Program-made: the position numbers and the translations under genes | In this document: piece by piece, positions 22,031 through 30,841 of the stretch | Layout of the letters: every line of letters begins with the position of its first letter | Position numbering within the stretch: the first letter of the stretch is position 1 | The notes under the pieces: generated by a model | The model's input: the letters and a program-made list of their open reading frames with translations, nothing else | What the model was told of the DNA's origin: nothing | Databases searched by the model: none | Source of the DNA: a virus | IMG/VR virus record: IMGVR_UViG_3300028920_000050 | Coordinates: 37,395 to 101,394 of that record | Reading direction: 5' to 3' (one strand) | Length of the DNA: 64,000 nucleotides

Positions 22031-23830
22031 TTACAGTACTTTCCTCCGCACAATACGCACCCCGGCATTTACGTCAGACGTAAGCTTAAGCCGTAAGTCA
22101 TTACCATTCTTGTCTGCATCAATAACTACATTTGGAGGAGTTCCGATATCTTCCCAGTTATCATCAGAAAGATCCACTGTAACAGAATCTTTATGTGCAA
22201 GACAAGTTATCTCAGCAGCAGTCGCATCTGTGTCATCAGCAGTAGACCATACTGTTATATCCCACTTGTAACGATGAATGGCACTAAGAGTAATAGTATC
22301 AACAACCTTCTCTACAGTAGCAGCCAGGGTATCATTAATCTCAATACCAAGTCTATCAACTACATTAAGAAGATCCTGAATGTTCTGTTTAATATCTTCG
22401 TTGTCCGTAATACGTTTAGGGATCTCAGTACTGTTCTCTTGAGTATAAGTACCCATATGAATATTACTCTGAGCATAATTGGCAGTTCCTGTAAGAATAG
22501 ATCCTATGTTATCTATATTGCCGTCAAGTTTAGCAATACAGGTCTCAAGATCATCACTTGCCAGTATGTTCCCCGCACTTGCTGCATACCCGACAGATAG
22601 TCGCACAGCCTGGGCAGCCGCAATAAGTATGCGAATAAGAAATACAAGGTCAGACCCATTGTGCCTTATAACAGTAACTGTCTCTGATGTATCTGGATCA
22701 GAAGTGAGATCGAACTGTACAAAGAATACATCATTCTCTACAAGCTGATCTACTCCTGCGGTAGTTACTTTTAAAGTACCAGCGTCATCATATACCCTGA
22801 ATACTTTATGAGTGTCAGTACCATTATCACGTGATACCAGAAGGTCTCCATCTGAAAAGAAACCAATAGGTAATTGTGTAGGTGCGGCATCATCATCAAA
22901 ATAACCAACCTGAGATCCTGCATCAAGAATACTTGCAAGGGTAGTACCATTACTTGCTGCTCTTAGTGAAGCGTCATCTGTCATGACTACAGGTGTTTCT
23001 TTATACCAATTCATACCTGTAGTGAGTGCCGCAATATTATCAACATTGGTTTTCATCTGACCATCAAGGTCACTCAGATTTTTAAGCAGTTGCTCCGCTT
23101 TACTCCAATAGTTCTCATTCGTAACTACACTATCGGGTCCGATTGCACTATCAAGATCATCAATGTGTTTACGTATCGCTTCGGTATTTACAAGTTGATT
23201 ATTAGATCTTACCTGCGGTGTTACAACGGCTCCTACTTTTGTATCAAGCTTTCCAATGGCAGCTTCAAGATCATCACTGTTTGCCACTACAAATGTAGAT
23301 GAGTAAGACGGCAATTCATTTCCAACCGCCCCCTTCCCGATAAAAGCGTTAACGTAAGGAACATCTGCATCCAGTTTTCCGATTGCAGTTACAAGACTAT
23401 CGTTGTCTGCTACTACATTAGTGTTATCATAGTCGGGCATACTATTGCCGGCAGACTTGCCCATGAAAGAAAGAGAATACCCTGCTTCAGCATCAAGCTT
23501 ACCACAAGCCTCTTCAAGGCTATCTCCGTCAGTAATTATATTCTCTGATGTATAATCAGGAATATCACTTCCAGCTGATTTACCCATAAAAGTGTTCTGG
23601 TAACCATCCTCAAGTGATCCGCTACCAGAAGATACCTTTACCCAATCAGTATTTCCTGCTCCTGTCTTTCTCCACTTCTCAGCAGTGCCTCCGTTGTTTC
23701 TCCATAACTCAGATCCTATGTTGGCGGCATACCCACCGCCTGCACTCGGATCAATATCGTCTGGAATTAATGACGGACCGTTTCTAATCTCAAGACCAGC
23801 TGCACCTATTTTTGATTTTGTTGAAGGCAT
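22031..23830 (-). CDS. Tail fibre with FMGKSAG tandem repeats (599 aa)
   Basis: Between residues about 77 and 200 a 45-residue unit repeats three times: F-M/I-G-K, then PDY or PSY, then D-S-L-E-x-A-x-G-K-L-D. A degenerate further copy may follow. The rest is coiled-coil and beta segments, with a charged C-terminal domain. This repeat layout fits a trimeric fibre shaft. It lies between two other fibre genes. Confidence 0.7.
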   Translation of the reverse strand: MPSTKSKIGAAGLEIRNGPSLIPDDIDPSAGGGYAANIGSELWRNNGGTAEKWRKTGAGNTDWVKVSSGSGSLEDGYQNTFMGKSAGSDIPDYTSENIITDGDSLEEACGKLDAEAGYSLSFMGKSAGNSMPDYDNTNVVADNDSLVTAIGKLDADVPYVNAFIGKGAVGNELPSYSSTFVVANSDDLEAAIGKLDTKVGAVVTPQVRSNNQLVNTEAIRKHIDDLDSAIGPDSVVTNENYWSKAEQLLKNLSDLDGQMKTNVDNIAALTTGMNWYKETPVVMTDDASLRAASNGTTLASILDAGSQVGYFDDDAAPTQLPIGFFSDGDLLVSRDNGTDTHKVFRVYDDAGTLKVTTAGVDQLVENDVFFVQFDLTSDPDTSETVTVIRHNGSDLVFLIRILIAAAQAVRLSVGYAASAGNILASDDLETCIAKLDGNIDNIGSILTGTANYAQSNIHMGTYTQENSTEIPKRITDNEDIKQNIQDLLNVVDRLGIEINDTLAATVEKVVDTITLSAIHRYKWDITVWSTADDTDATAAEITCLAHKDSVTVDLSDDNWEDIGTPPNVVIDADKNGNDLRLKLTSDVNAGVRIVRRKVL

Positions 23831-23841
23831 ATTAAATCTCC

Positions 23842-24237
23842 TTAAATAAAGTTACGCACCACCTTACAGGTGATCGTATGTATTTCATTATTCTGTACAT
23901 ACAAGTTTATGTATGTGCCATCAAATGTTATATTTATAACGTGCGGAATCTCTGGTCCTACAATATCCCAAGTTTGATAATCGGGATTGGTTGCATCTAC
24001 ATGTGCTACTACTAATTTGTATTGCAGATATTTTTTAAGTGTTGGATCTTCAATATAGACCCACCACTCTACTGACTTATTGAGAGCGACTTCAAACTTA
24101 TCGACAAGAGAGTTTACAGAAGCATTTATATTTACTTCAGACTTCTGACTTACCTCCTCCTCGATCTGTTCTTCAATATATTCCTCAAGTCCGTCAATAT
24201 GTTCGGGAGGTATTTTACCAGTTAGTATAATAGCCAT
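23842..24237 (-). CDS. Small fibre or attachment protein (131 aa)
   Basis: An N-terminal helix-rich segment beginning with GKIPPEHIDGLEEYIEEQIE, as in proteins that join fibres to baseplates, then a beta domain with VEWWVYIEDPTL. Probably a fibre linker or chaperone; inferred from position. Confidence 0.6.
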   Translation of the reverse strand: MAIILTGKIPPEHIDGLEEYIEEQIEEEVSQKSEVNINASVNSLVDKFEVALNKSVEWWVYIEDPTLKKYLQYKLVVAHVDATNPDYQTWDIVGPEIPHVINITFDGTYINLYVQNNEIHTITCKVVRNFI

Positions 24238-24839
24238 TAAAAACTAACCCTCCGCATCCAGCTTCTCCAGAAGATCTCCTGACTAGGATCTTTCTTTATG
24301 ATCTTCTTATATCGTATATATTGTTCCCCGTTTAGAGCCTTCATAAGTGGCCCCTCGTCCCTTGGAAGAAGCATATTGGCTGCATTTAGTGTTTTCATCC
24401 CTATTTTACCATCTACAACCAAATCTGCGTAGAGTCTGCTGTCATTGTTCCTATTAAGTGTATTTAGGGCCTCCTGAAGCACTCTGACGGCCCCTGAGAT
24501 CCCGCAATTCACTCCTGTATCAAATAACTCGTGCTGGACCTTCTCAGAGGCAACAGAGCTTAATCTGAGGGCTTCCCAATATTCCTTGTCATAAAAGGCT
24601 TCTATCTTCTTTCTAAGGAACTGGTGCTTATCGAGAACTTTACTGAACTCTTTCCATTCAGCTTTTGTCGTAAGCTTCCGCCCGTCCTTGAGCATATCAA
24701 TAGTTTTCCACCCTTCCCAGGATGGGTGCTTCTTCCGGGCAATCCCGCAGTATGTTTCGCCCCCACGATCTTTCTTGTGGTTACAGTAGCCACCTTCAAA
24801 CTTCTCGACTACTTCACCAATAATATCCTGTTTAGTCAT
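24237..24839 (-). CDS. GH108 N-acetylmuramidase endolysin (200 aa)
   Basis: Cleaves peptidoglycan glycan strands. The start at 24839 is chosen because AGGAGA lies seven bases upstream. The family motif E-G-G-Y...D-x-G-G-x-T-x-x-G-I is present (E15, D24, T29, G32-I33), and the C-terminal half matches the PG-binding-3 region (FDTGVNCGISGAVRVLQ and VVDGKIGMKTLNA). There is no signal peptide, so release needs a holin or the nearby membrane protein. Typical of phages of Gram-negative hosts. Confidence 0.88.
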   Translation of the reverse strand: MTKQDIIGEVVEKFEGGYCNHKKDRGGETYCGIARKKHPSWEGWKTIDMLKDGRKLTTKAEWKEFSKVLDKHQFLRKKIEAFYDKEYWEALRLSSVASEKVQHELFDTGVNCGISGAVRVLQEALNTLNRNNDSRLYADLVVDGKIGMKTLNAANMLLPRDEGPLMKALNGEQYIRYKKIIKKDPSQEIFWRSWMRRVSF

Positions 24840-24886
24840 CTTCTTTCTCCTATTGAATAGTTTTGAAAGAAACATAACGTACACCT

Positions 24887-25330
24887 TTATTTTGAAAATA
24901 GTTTCAACAGTAATGTAAAAAATAAACCTACGGTAGCTCCTGAACCTATAGCAAGTCCAACGAGTTTCCATATTGATAAAGATACTTTCTCAAGTTTTCC
25001 TTCTGCGATAGAAACACGTTTGTCAATCTCTTTTCCGTATTTCTTCTCAGACTCCTTGAAGTCGATTAACTCTTTAGCTTGATTTGCAATCTCCTGTTCT
25101 ATCTTTATAATTTTATCGTGATCCTTCTGCCAGTTATCCTTAAGTTCTGTCATTGTATTCTCAAGACGACTTATATCATTTTTAATATTTGTATAATTAT
25201 GTTTTACTAAAGTAGCTACAGATCCTATATCCTTGCTCAGCGACCCTGTGACAGATTTTATATTTTCTCTGATGCCCTCAAACGCTGATTTGAGCATCTC
25301 ATCCATGACAACTTTAACTTCATCAGGCAA
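24887..25330 (-). CDS. Coiled-coil protein with C-terminal membrane anchor (147 aa)
   Basis: Residues 30-115 form a long coiled coil and the last 25 are a membrane helix (LVGLAIGSGATVGLFFTLLL) with a short basic end. This is the layout of XhlA-type hemolysin/holin partners. Lying between the patatin and the endolysin, it is probably part of the lysis machinery (holin or holin partner). Confidence 0.7.
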   Translation of the reverse strand: MPDEVKVVMDEMLKSAFEGIRENIKSVTGSLSKDIGSVATLVKHNYTNIKNDISRLENTMTELKDNWQKDHDKIIKIEQEIANQAKELIDFKESEKKYGKEIDKRVSIAEGKLEKVSLSIWKLVGLAIGSGATVGLFFTLLLKLFSK

Positions 25331-25342
25331 TTTAATTCCCTC

Positions 25343-26266
25343 CTAAATAAGTAGCTCCGGTAAAAAGCTATTCGCCCACTGCTCTCCTATTATCTTGTAG
25401 GTTTGAAGATATTTGTTTTTAACTTTATCGAGATCCATCAGTTTATTCGGTATTCTCCCGTCTACCCTGAAAACATTAAGACCAAGTTCCTCTGCATCAT
25501 TAACCTGTTCCCATATAGCCTGCTCACGTGCTATCGGTAAGAAGTTTTTTATCTGACGTATAAACCCTTGTCTCTCTTCTGTTCCAAGATTAGTATAGCC
25601 ACACCCACAGGAGAGTATAAAATAATTAGATCCTGCTTTAAGCCTTCTGGTTTCTATGTAAGCTTGCATAAGTGTACAACTTTGTGTACCACATCCGCCA
25701 TCTGTCCATATACCACCCTCTTTATCTCCGGACTTAAGAACATCTTTTTTGTCCTCAAAGTACCCAAAATAAGTCGGCGCTGAATATGTTGCCATAACAG
25801 GAAAGGCAGTAATAATATCTTTATACTTTTTCTTATAAGATTTAAAAAAATGAGTAAGCTTAGAGTCCTTCATATTAATTCCAGTAACAACAAGCTTTAT
25901 CTTTGCTTTATTCATAGGAAAATGAAGATACTTTAACATAAGAGCATCAGCGTACCCACGCTTGTACCTAGATCCTGTAAACCATGTTGCAGGATTAAAA
26001 AGCCCAAGAAATCTCTTCTTAAATATCTTTTTAAGTTCCTTAAGATACATATCTAAGATCTTTGATGCAGGCATACCCGAAGCAATAAGAGCAGCGGTTA
26101 TTCCTCCGGTAGATGTGCCTATAACCAGATCAAATATCTTGTGACATGGTTTACCCAGTGCTTTTTCAAGTCTTGAAAGAAAAGCAAGAAACATTACACC
26201 CTTCGCCCCGCCACCGTCAAGCTGAAGTACTTTTAACTTTTTATTATATTTAGATTTTAATTTCAT
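25343..26266 (-). CDS. Patatin-like phospholipase (307 aa)
   Basis: A lipid acyl hydrolase with all key elements: oxyanion-hole loop DGGGAKG (17-23), nucleophile Ser52 in GTSTG, and catalytic Asp189 in WTDGGCG. The family acts on phospholipids through a Ser-Asp dyad. Placed with the muramidase and a coiled-coil membrane protein, it may attack host membranes at lysis, though a role in lipid remodelling during infection is equally possible. Rare in phage lysis regions. A palindrome precedes its ribosome site. Confidence 0.85.
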   Translation of the reverse strand: MKLKSKYNKKLKVLQLDGGGAKGVMFLAFLSRLEKALGKPCHKIFDLVIGTSTGGITAALIASGMPASKILDMYLKELKKIFKKRFLGLFNPATWFTGSRYKRGYADALMLKYLHFPMNKAKIKLVVTGINMKDSKLTHFFKSYKKKYKDIITAFPVMATYSAPTYFGYFEDKKDVLKSGDKEGGIWTDGGCGTQSCTLMQAYIETRRLKAGSNYFILSCGCGYTNLGTEERQGFIRQIKNFLPIAREQAIWEQVNDAEELGLNVFRVDGRIPNKLMDLDKVKNKYLQTYKIIGEQWANSFLPELLI

Positions 26267-26278
26267 TCTTTACTCCTT

Positions 26279-26298
26279 AAATGTAAGATCTTACATTT
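26279..26298. repeat. AAATGTAAGATCTTACATTT palindrome
   Basis: Perfect 20-base palindrome directly after the upstream stop codon and before the patatin ribosome site. Confidence 0.85.
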
Positions 26299-26936
26299 TA
26301 ATAATATATTGTATTAAGATCATGAATACTACTGCCACCCCCTGCCTGTCCTATTGCCATGTCTGCTGCACGCACAACAAGATCAGCTTGCGTATAAGAA
26401 GAGCCTTTGTACACACTTCCATTTCTTGCTATATGTATGTACGAATTATTTCCATTGAAAGCAGTTATAAATGCAGAACGGATATAAGCAAGTGGAAGCT
26501 TTCCTTGTGATCCATAAAAAGTTATCCACTGTATACCATCAAACTCTGCTCCCGCAAAAGTATCCCAATTACGGGGAGAAGGATGTGTCATACTAGGTCC
26601 AGGACTAAAAAAGAAATTGGTAGGATAAGGCCCACCACCCGAATAACCTGGACCAGTAAATGTTAACATTCCTACACTTGTTCCTGCATGCCACTCTTCA
26701 TTCATCTGTATAGGTGTGTTCCCTCTATAAAAATAAGAAGCTCCACTTGATGAAGTTGCAGGCTTAAAACTACTTTGTGTATTATTAGCCTGTGATGGAC
26801 TATTAACCAGATCCTGTATTGCTACTGAATAACCTTCAGGTGGGCTATAGTTACCTATACGAAGTGCGTTATAAAATCCAAAAGACGGAAGGATCACATA
26901 ACTCTCCTTAATTAGAGTCCATGAGTGAACAGGCAC
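26298..26936 (-). CDS. Fibre-tip or receptor-binding protein (212 aa)
   Basis: Gly/Ser/Tyr/Pro-rich beta-type sequence with GPGYSGGGPYPTNFFFSP near residue 97. It overlaps the preceding small gene by 29 bases. The composition resembles the C-terminal receptor-binding tips of tail fibres. No catalytic motif seen. Confidence 0.6.
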   Translation of the reverse strand: MPVHSWTLIKESYVILPSFGFYNALRIGNYSPPEGYSVAIQDLVNSPSQANNTQSSFKPATSSSGASYFYRGNTPIQMNEEWHAGTSVGMLTFTGPGYSGGGPYPTNFFFSPGPSMTHPSPRNWDTFAGAEFDGIQWITFYGSQGKLPLAYIRSAFITAFNGNNSYIHIARNGSVYKGSSYTQADLVVRAADMAIGQAGGGSSIHDLNTIYY

Positions 26937-27294
26937 AATAGAGTGTCGTACCCATTCTTATTATTGTTAAACTAAATAACTCTCCGTTACCTATGTTGTT
27001 AGCGATATTCCTCACCTTACCTCCCGCCCATACTACTGAAGCAACTTGACTGGCAGAGTAAAGGTCAAGATTAGTCCCGCCGGCATCATTACTGTTTTTA
27101 CAACTAAGACTGAACGTAGTGGGCTTATTCATTATAAGCATATAAGGCACACCCTCTTCAGGACAGTATACAAAGTAAGTACCATTACCATAGTCCGTTT
27201 TTACATGTGGCTTGTCTTTATCAAGAGCAGTGGCTGCTCCTGTTAAAGTTGAAATAGCAGTAGTTATACCACCAGAAGGATCTATATTTTTCAT
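26908..27294 (-). CDS. Small tail-fibre-associated protein (128 aa)
   Basis: Starts MKNIDPSGGITTAISTLTG, followed by beta strands (YFVYCPEEGVPYMLIM, TTFSLSCKN). Encoded between the large cysteine-ladder spike and the fibre-tip gene, so likely a baseplate or fibre accessory part. No family recognised. Confidence 0.6.
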   Translation of the reverse strand: MKNIDPSGGITTAISTLTGAATALDKDKPHVKTDYGNGTYFVYCPEEGVPYMLIMNKPTTFSLSCKNSNDAGGTNLDLYSASQVASVVWAGGKVRNIANNIGNGELFSLTIIRMGTTLYCACSLMDSN

Positions 27295-27307
27295 TTAATT
27301 CTCCTTA

Positions 27308-30300
27308 TTAAAATGTACCTCTAACTGAGTATTTTGCTGTAGGTGTCCCTCCAGACCCTACTCCAATATCAACCCATTCACAATTTGAATTATTATAAGT
27401 TCCAGGAGCATATACAGATGCTAAATATTGACAAGTATGGAACCCGTAAATAGTTCCACTCGGAGCAGTAAAACTTAAGCTGTACTCACACGATGCTATT
27501 AACTCACACTCATTAAAACCATAGGCATTAGCAGCCGTACTTGATATATAAGAAGCAGTACACGAATCCAATCTACGACAGTCATTAAATCCGTAAGCAC
27601 TAGAAGCAGTTGTTGATGATATAAGGGTAGCTTCACAACTACTTAAGTTATAAGAACTATTGAAACCCCAGGCCGGTCCACCAGCATTAACAAGATCATT
27701 AGCCTCACATGAAGCGATCCTGTGACAGTCATTAAATCCAATTACATTCCCTCCACCACTTCCTCCATTAAAATCATAGGCATAACATGCTGACACGTTC
27801 CTGCAACTGTTGTACCCATATAAAGCAGCATTGTCACTTGAAGTTATATTACTAACAGCACAAGCAGATACTCTTTTACAGGTATCAAAACCTCTAAAGC
27901 TACCACTTGTTGTAATTGTTACGTTTTTTATCTCACAAGCAGATATCTTCTCTGATTGATAAAAACCATAAGTAGTTGATCCCCCAGGAAATGAAATACT
28001 ATCTATTACTACACTGGTAACATTATGACACAGTTCAACTAATCGGAGACCAGTTGCAGTAAGTGTCTTAGCAGAGCAATTAGACACCCCGATACACTGA
28101 TTAAATAAACGAATAACATCACCAAGAGCATCTACATCTTCAATTCTGCAATTAGATACCCGTTCACATATATTAAAAACATTAGTCCATTTACCAGAAT
28201 CTATATTGTGTACAGTACAATTAGTAACACTCTTACAGGTTTGAAAGGGATAGACAGCACCTAATGCTGCATCCATATTCTCAACCCTGCAATTAACAAC
28301 GTTGTGTGCATTATAAAAACCATATAGATCCTTATCTGAAGCTGTTGTTTTAAGATTATCAACTGTACAATTAATAAACTTTGAACTTCTATAAAATGCA
28401 TCACTTGCATTGTAACGAAAACCACTCATAGTTACACTTGAGTACCTGTCCTTTACAGTTACATTTTCAAATGTAAGGTTTCTCTGTGTTATATAAAATG
28501 AATATATTATTGGTGCAGCAGAAGATCCAAGACCTTTAACTGTTACATCCTTTATATAAGCATATTCACAATCTACATAAAAGTACCCATTGTTATCTCC
28601 ATAATAAAAATATGATCCGGGGTCCATTTGTAAATGTGAACAGTTATTAAAATGAAGAAATCCATAAGTGTCTCCCCCACTTAAAAAACTCTGCATATCA
28701 TATCCGCCACTTAAATATTTACAATAAACAGATCTGTATTCGCTTTTAAACCTATAGGTGTTTGTCGTTGTTCGTTCTATAATGGCGTTAAACTCTGCTT
28801 GAGTAGCAACAACTACATCTTTAGTAGCAACTCTTTTAAGTGAAATACCGAGTTCATCGTCATTTACGACAGGAGAATACCCCGCCTTACCAGAAAGGCT
28901 ACTATCTGTTACATCAGACAGTTCAGGAAAACTGGCAGGACTCCATGCTTCTCCGCCAATAATAAGTACACGGTAGTTACCTGTTGTAGGAAACCGTACT
29001 TTGACATTATTTAAAGTATAATCCTTTACTTCAGGAATAACATACTCGTCATTATCAATATCCTGAGCATATACCCAATAGTGAGTGTCAGTCTGTATGG
29101 GAAAGAAGGTAACTGTATGCCACGTTCCCGCCGTGTAAGATATTACATACGGATCAATAGAATTAGGCTGTGCTACTTCACGAAGTTCAAACTTCTTACT
29201 GGTATTATTCCAGACAACAGCATACCCTTCTTCGCTTGCCCCCGGACTTGTTATATCAACATCTTGGAGGTCAACGAGACTATTAAAGATGTTACTCTCT
29301 TCCCACTGTGTAGTATACACCCAATAACGAGAAGGAGAAGGAGATTTAACCTGTACAAGAAAGCCAGTCTCAGGCTCAGTAAAGGTCCAGGCATCAGGAT
29401 TAAGCTCTGTAGACCACTGTGCAATCTCATCAGCATGACCAGACCATGCACCTGTAGGTGTATCTCCTATTATATATCTCTCATCATCAACAGGAGATCC
29501 AGGAGGATCATTTTGTATAGCTTCTACTGCAGTCTGCATAGACTGCCCCTGCTGAAAAGCCTGAAAGTAATCATAAATAGCTTTGGTAGAAGCAAACACA
29601 TCTGTAGCTGTTTCATATCCATTAAGTGTATCAACAAACTTCTTTCCATGAACAGCATTTGCAGGAGCAGGTACGTTTGCAATATGTGCTTCATGGTTTG
29701 CCTTATTATCCATGATGTCATCAAGGAGACCGGTATTAGTATCATAACTTTCCCGTTCATCAACAATACTTGTTCCAGATACACTGGCAACTTTAAGATT
29801 AAGTCCGATATCCCAAAAACCTCCGGTATCAGGTGCCATCTCCACATCAGCTTCAATAGTGTCACCGTAGTATATCTCACACACAAGCTGTAGTCTTGCA
29901 CACCGCATAACATTAAGAAGAGGGTGTACAAGATTAGGGTCCTCGGTATAGTCTACATACTTGAAAGAAAGCTTATAATAAAAATTCTTATTAAGAGTAA
30001 GATCAAGCTGATCCCCTGAGGTGGTTCTGTCATTAAGATTGGCATTTGTTTTTGTTATTTCAAGATCCTCATAAAGAGTAAATACAAAACCCTTATAAAC
30101 CCACGTCCCCGCCTTAATCTTAACACGACCATTATCCATCTTTTCAATAAGAAGGCCGTCAGAATAAAATACACTGCCGGCTCCGCCGACAAGCTTCAAA
30201 GTCTCACGCTGTATATTAAGTACTATATCCTGAAAGTTGTTCCAATCAACGTCAAGAACAGGTACTCCCATTTGAAGTACAGATGCAATATAGTTTTTAT

Positions 30301-30346
30301 AAAACTGAGTTATATTACCGCCGATCTTTAAGTTTTCTTTAGACAT
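27308..30346 (-). CDS. Large tail spike with cysteine-ladder beta-helix (1012 aa)
   Basis: The N-terminal 350 residues carry a baseplate-attachment-like region (LKIGGNITQFYKNYIASVLQ). Residues about 530-1000 form a long helix of 22-30-residue turns following the pattern G-F-x-x-C-x-x-h-x-S/N-C-x-A/V-x-x-h (for example YGFNDCRRLDSCTASYI). At least twelve turns are visible, with paired Cys at fixed positions, a ladder not usual in phage spikes. Host glycan binding or cleavage is likely. A palindrome variant lies within the gene (29134-29147). Confidence 0.75.
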   Translation of the reverse strand: MSKENLKIGGNITQFYKNYIASVLQMGVPVLDVDWNNFQDIVLNIQRETLKLVGGAGSVFYSDGLLIEKMDNGRVKIKAGTWVYKGFVFTLYEDLEITKTNANLNDRTTSGDQLDLTLNKNFYYKLSFKYVDYTEDPNLVHPLLNVMRCARLQLVCEIYYGDTIEADVEMAPDTGGFWDIGLNLKVASVSGTSIVDERESYDTNTGLLDDIMDNKANHEAHIANVPAPANAVHGKKFVDTLNGYETATDVFASTKAIYDYFQAFQQGQSMQTAVEAIQNDPPGSPVDDERYIIGDTPTGAWSGHADEIAQWSTELNPDAWTFTEPETGFLVQVKSPSPSRYWVYTTQWEESNIFNSLVDLQDVDITSPGASEEGYAVVWNNTSKKFELREVAQPNSIDPYVISYTAGTWHTVTFFPIQTDTHYWVYAQDIDNDEYVIPEVKDYTLNNVKVRFPTTGNYRVLIIGGEAWSPASFPELSDVTDSSLSGKAGYSPVVNDDELGISLKRVATKDVVVATQAEFNAIIERTTTNTYRFKSEYRSVYCKYLSGGYDMQSFLSGGDTYGFLHFNNCSHLQMDPGSYFYYGDNNGYFYVDCEYAYIKDVTVKGLGSSAAPIIYSFYITQRNLTFENVTVKDRYSSVTMSGFRYNASDAFYRSSKFINCTVDNLKTTASDKDLYGFYNAHNVVNCRVENMDAALGAVYPFQTCKSVTNCTVHNIDSGKWTNVFNICERVSNCRIEDVDALGDVIRLFNQCIGVSNCSAKTLTATGLRLVELCHNVTSVVIDSISFPGGSTTYGFYQSEKISACEIKNVTITTSGSFRGFDTCKRVSACAVSNITSSDNAALYGYNSCRNVSACYAYDFNGGSGGGNVIGFNDCHRIASCEANDLVNAGGPAWGFNSSYNLSSCEATLISSTTASSAYGFNDCRRLDSCTASYISSTAANAYGFNECELIASCEYSLSFTAPSGTIYGFHTCQYLASVYAPGTYNNSNCEWVDIGVGSGGTPTAKYSVRGTF
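29134..29147. repeat. Intragenic palindrome variant TGTAAGATATTACA
   Basis: The only near-full copy inside a long coding region. It may be chance or a roadblock-type site. Confidence 0.4.
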
Positions 30347-30356
30347 TTAGATCTCC

Positions 30357-30818
30357 TTAATTCATTAAAACAAGATTTACGTACCTGTTAACAGTCTCAC
30401 CGCCAGCTTTGACTGCTTTAGGATGTATTTCATGAAGGATCATGGTTCCTTCGTCTACTCCTGGTATATCACTACCTTCAGGATCTACAAATACTGCGAA
30501 CTCCCTGAGTTCACCTATTGCTTCATCTGTATCAAGCTCAACTCTGAACTGTAGCTTTTTAGTAGGAGTAATAGATACCTGATTGTTATCATCAATATAA
30601 TCAGTATCAGATACATTATCGATCTTTTTACGGAATACCTCATTGAAAAGAGTCGTTCTTGATCTGCTTTTTTTACTCAAACCTTTATCTGCTTCATTAT
30701 CCCACTGAGTATCTCCAGATCCTACAGCATAATAAAGAGTACAATTTGATTTTAAAAGTTTATTTAGAAGTGGACCAAATGCATCCACAAATATATTAGG
30801 ATTGGTAAGTATCATCAT
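30357..30818 (-). CDS. Baseplate or fibre-connector protein (153 aa)
   Basis: Starts with NPNIFVDAFGPLLNKLL, followed by a beta domain with LREFAVFVDPEG near residue 102, a pattern like the N-terminal connector domain of tail-fibre proteins. Position between gpI-like and spike genes fits an adaptor. Confidence 0.6.
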   Translation of the reverse strand: MMILTNPNIFVDAFGPLLNKLLKSNCTLYYAVGSGDTQWDNEADKGLSKKSRSRTTLFNEVFRKKIDNVSDTDYIDDNNQVSITPTKKLQFRVELDTDEAIGELREFAVFVDPEGSDIPGVDEGTMILHEIHPKAVKAGGETVNRYVNLVLMN

Positions 30819-30841
30819 TACCCTCCTTTTTAATTATAACA

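Noticed and set aside
24840-24971. Longer N-terminus for the muramidase
   Set aside because: It overlaps the coiled-coil membrane gene and has no ribosome site. The ATG at 24839 has AGGAGA in place and leads straight into the catalytic domain.
29081-29893. Long plus-strand ORF of 270 codons
   Set aside because: Antisense to the spike gene. It is Cys/Arg/Ile-rich, as expected of a shadow frame, with no domain and no ribosome site.
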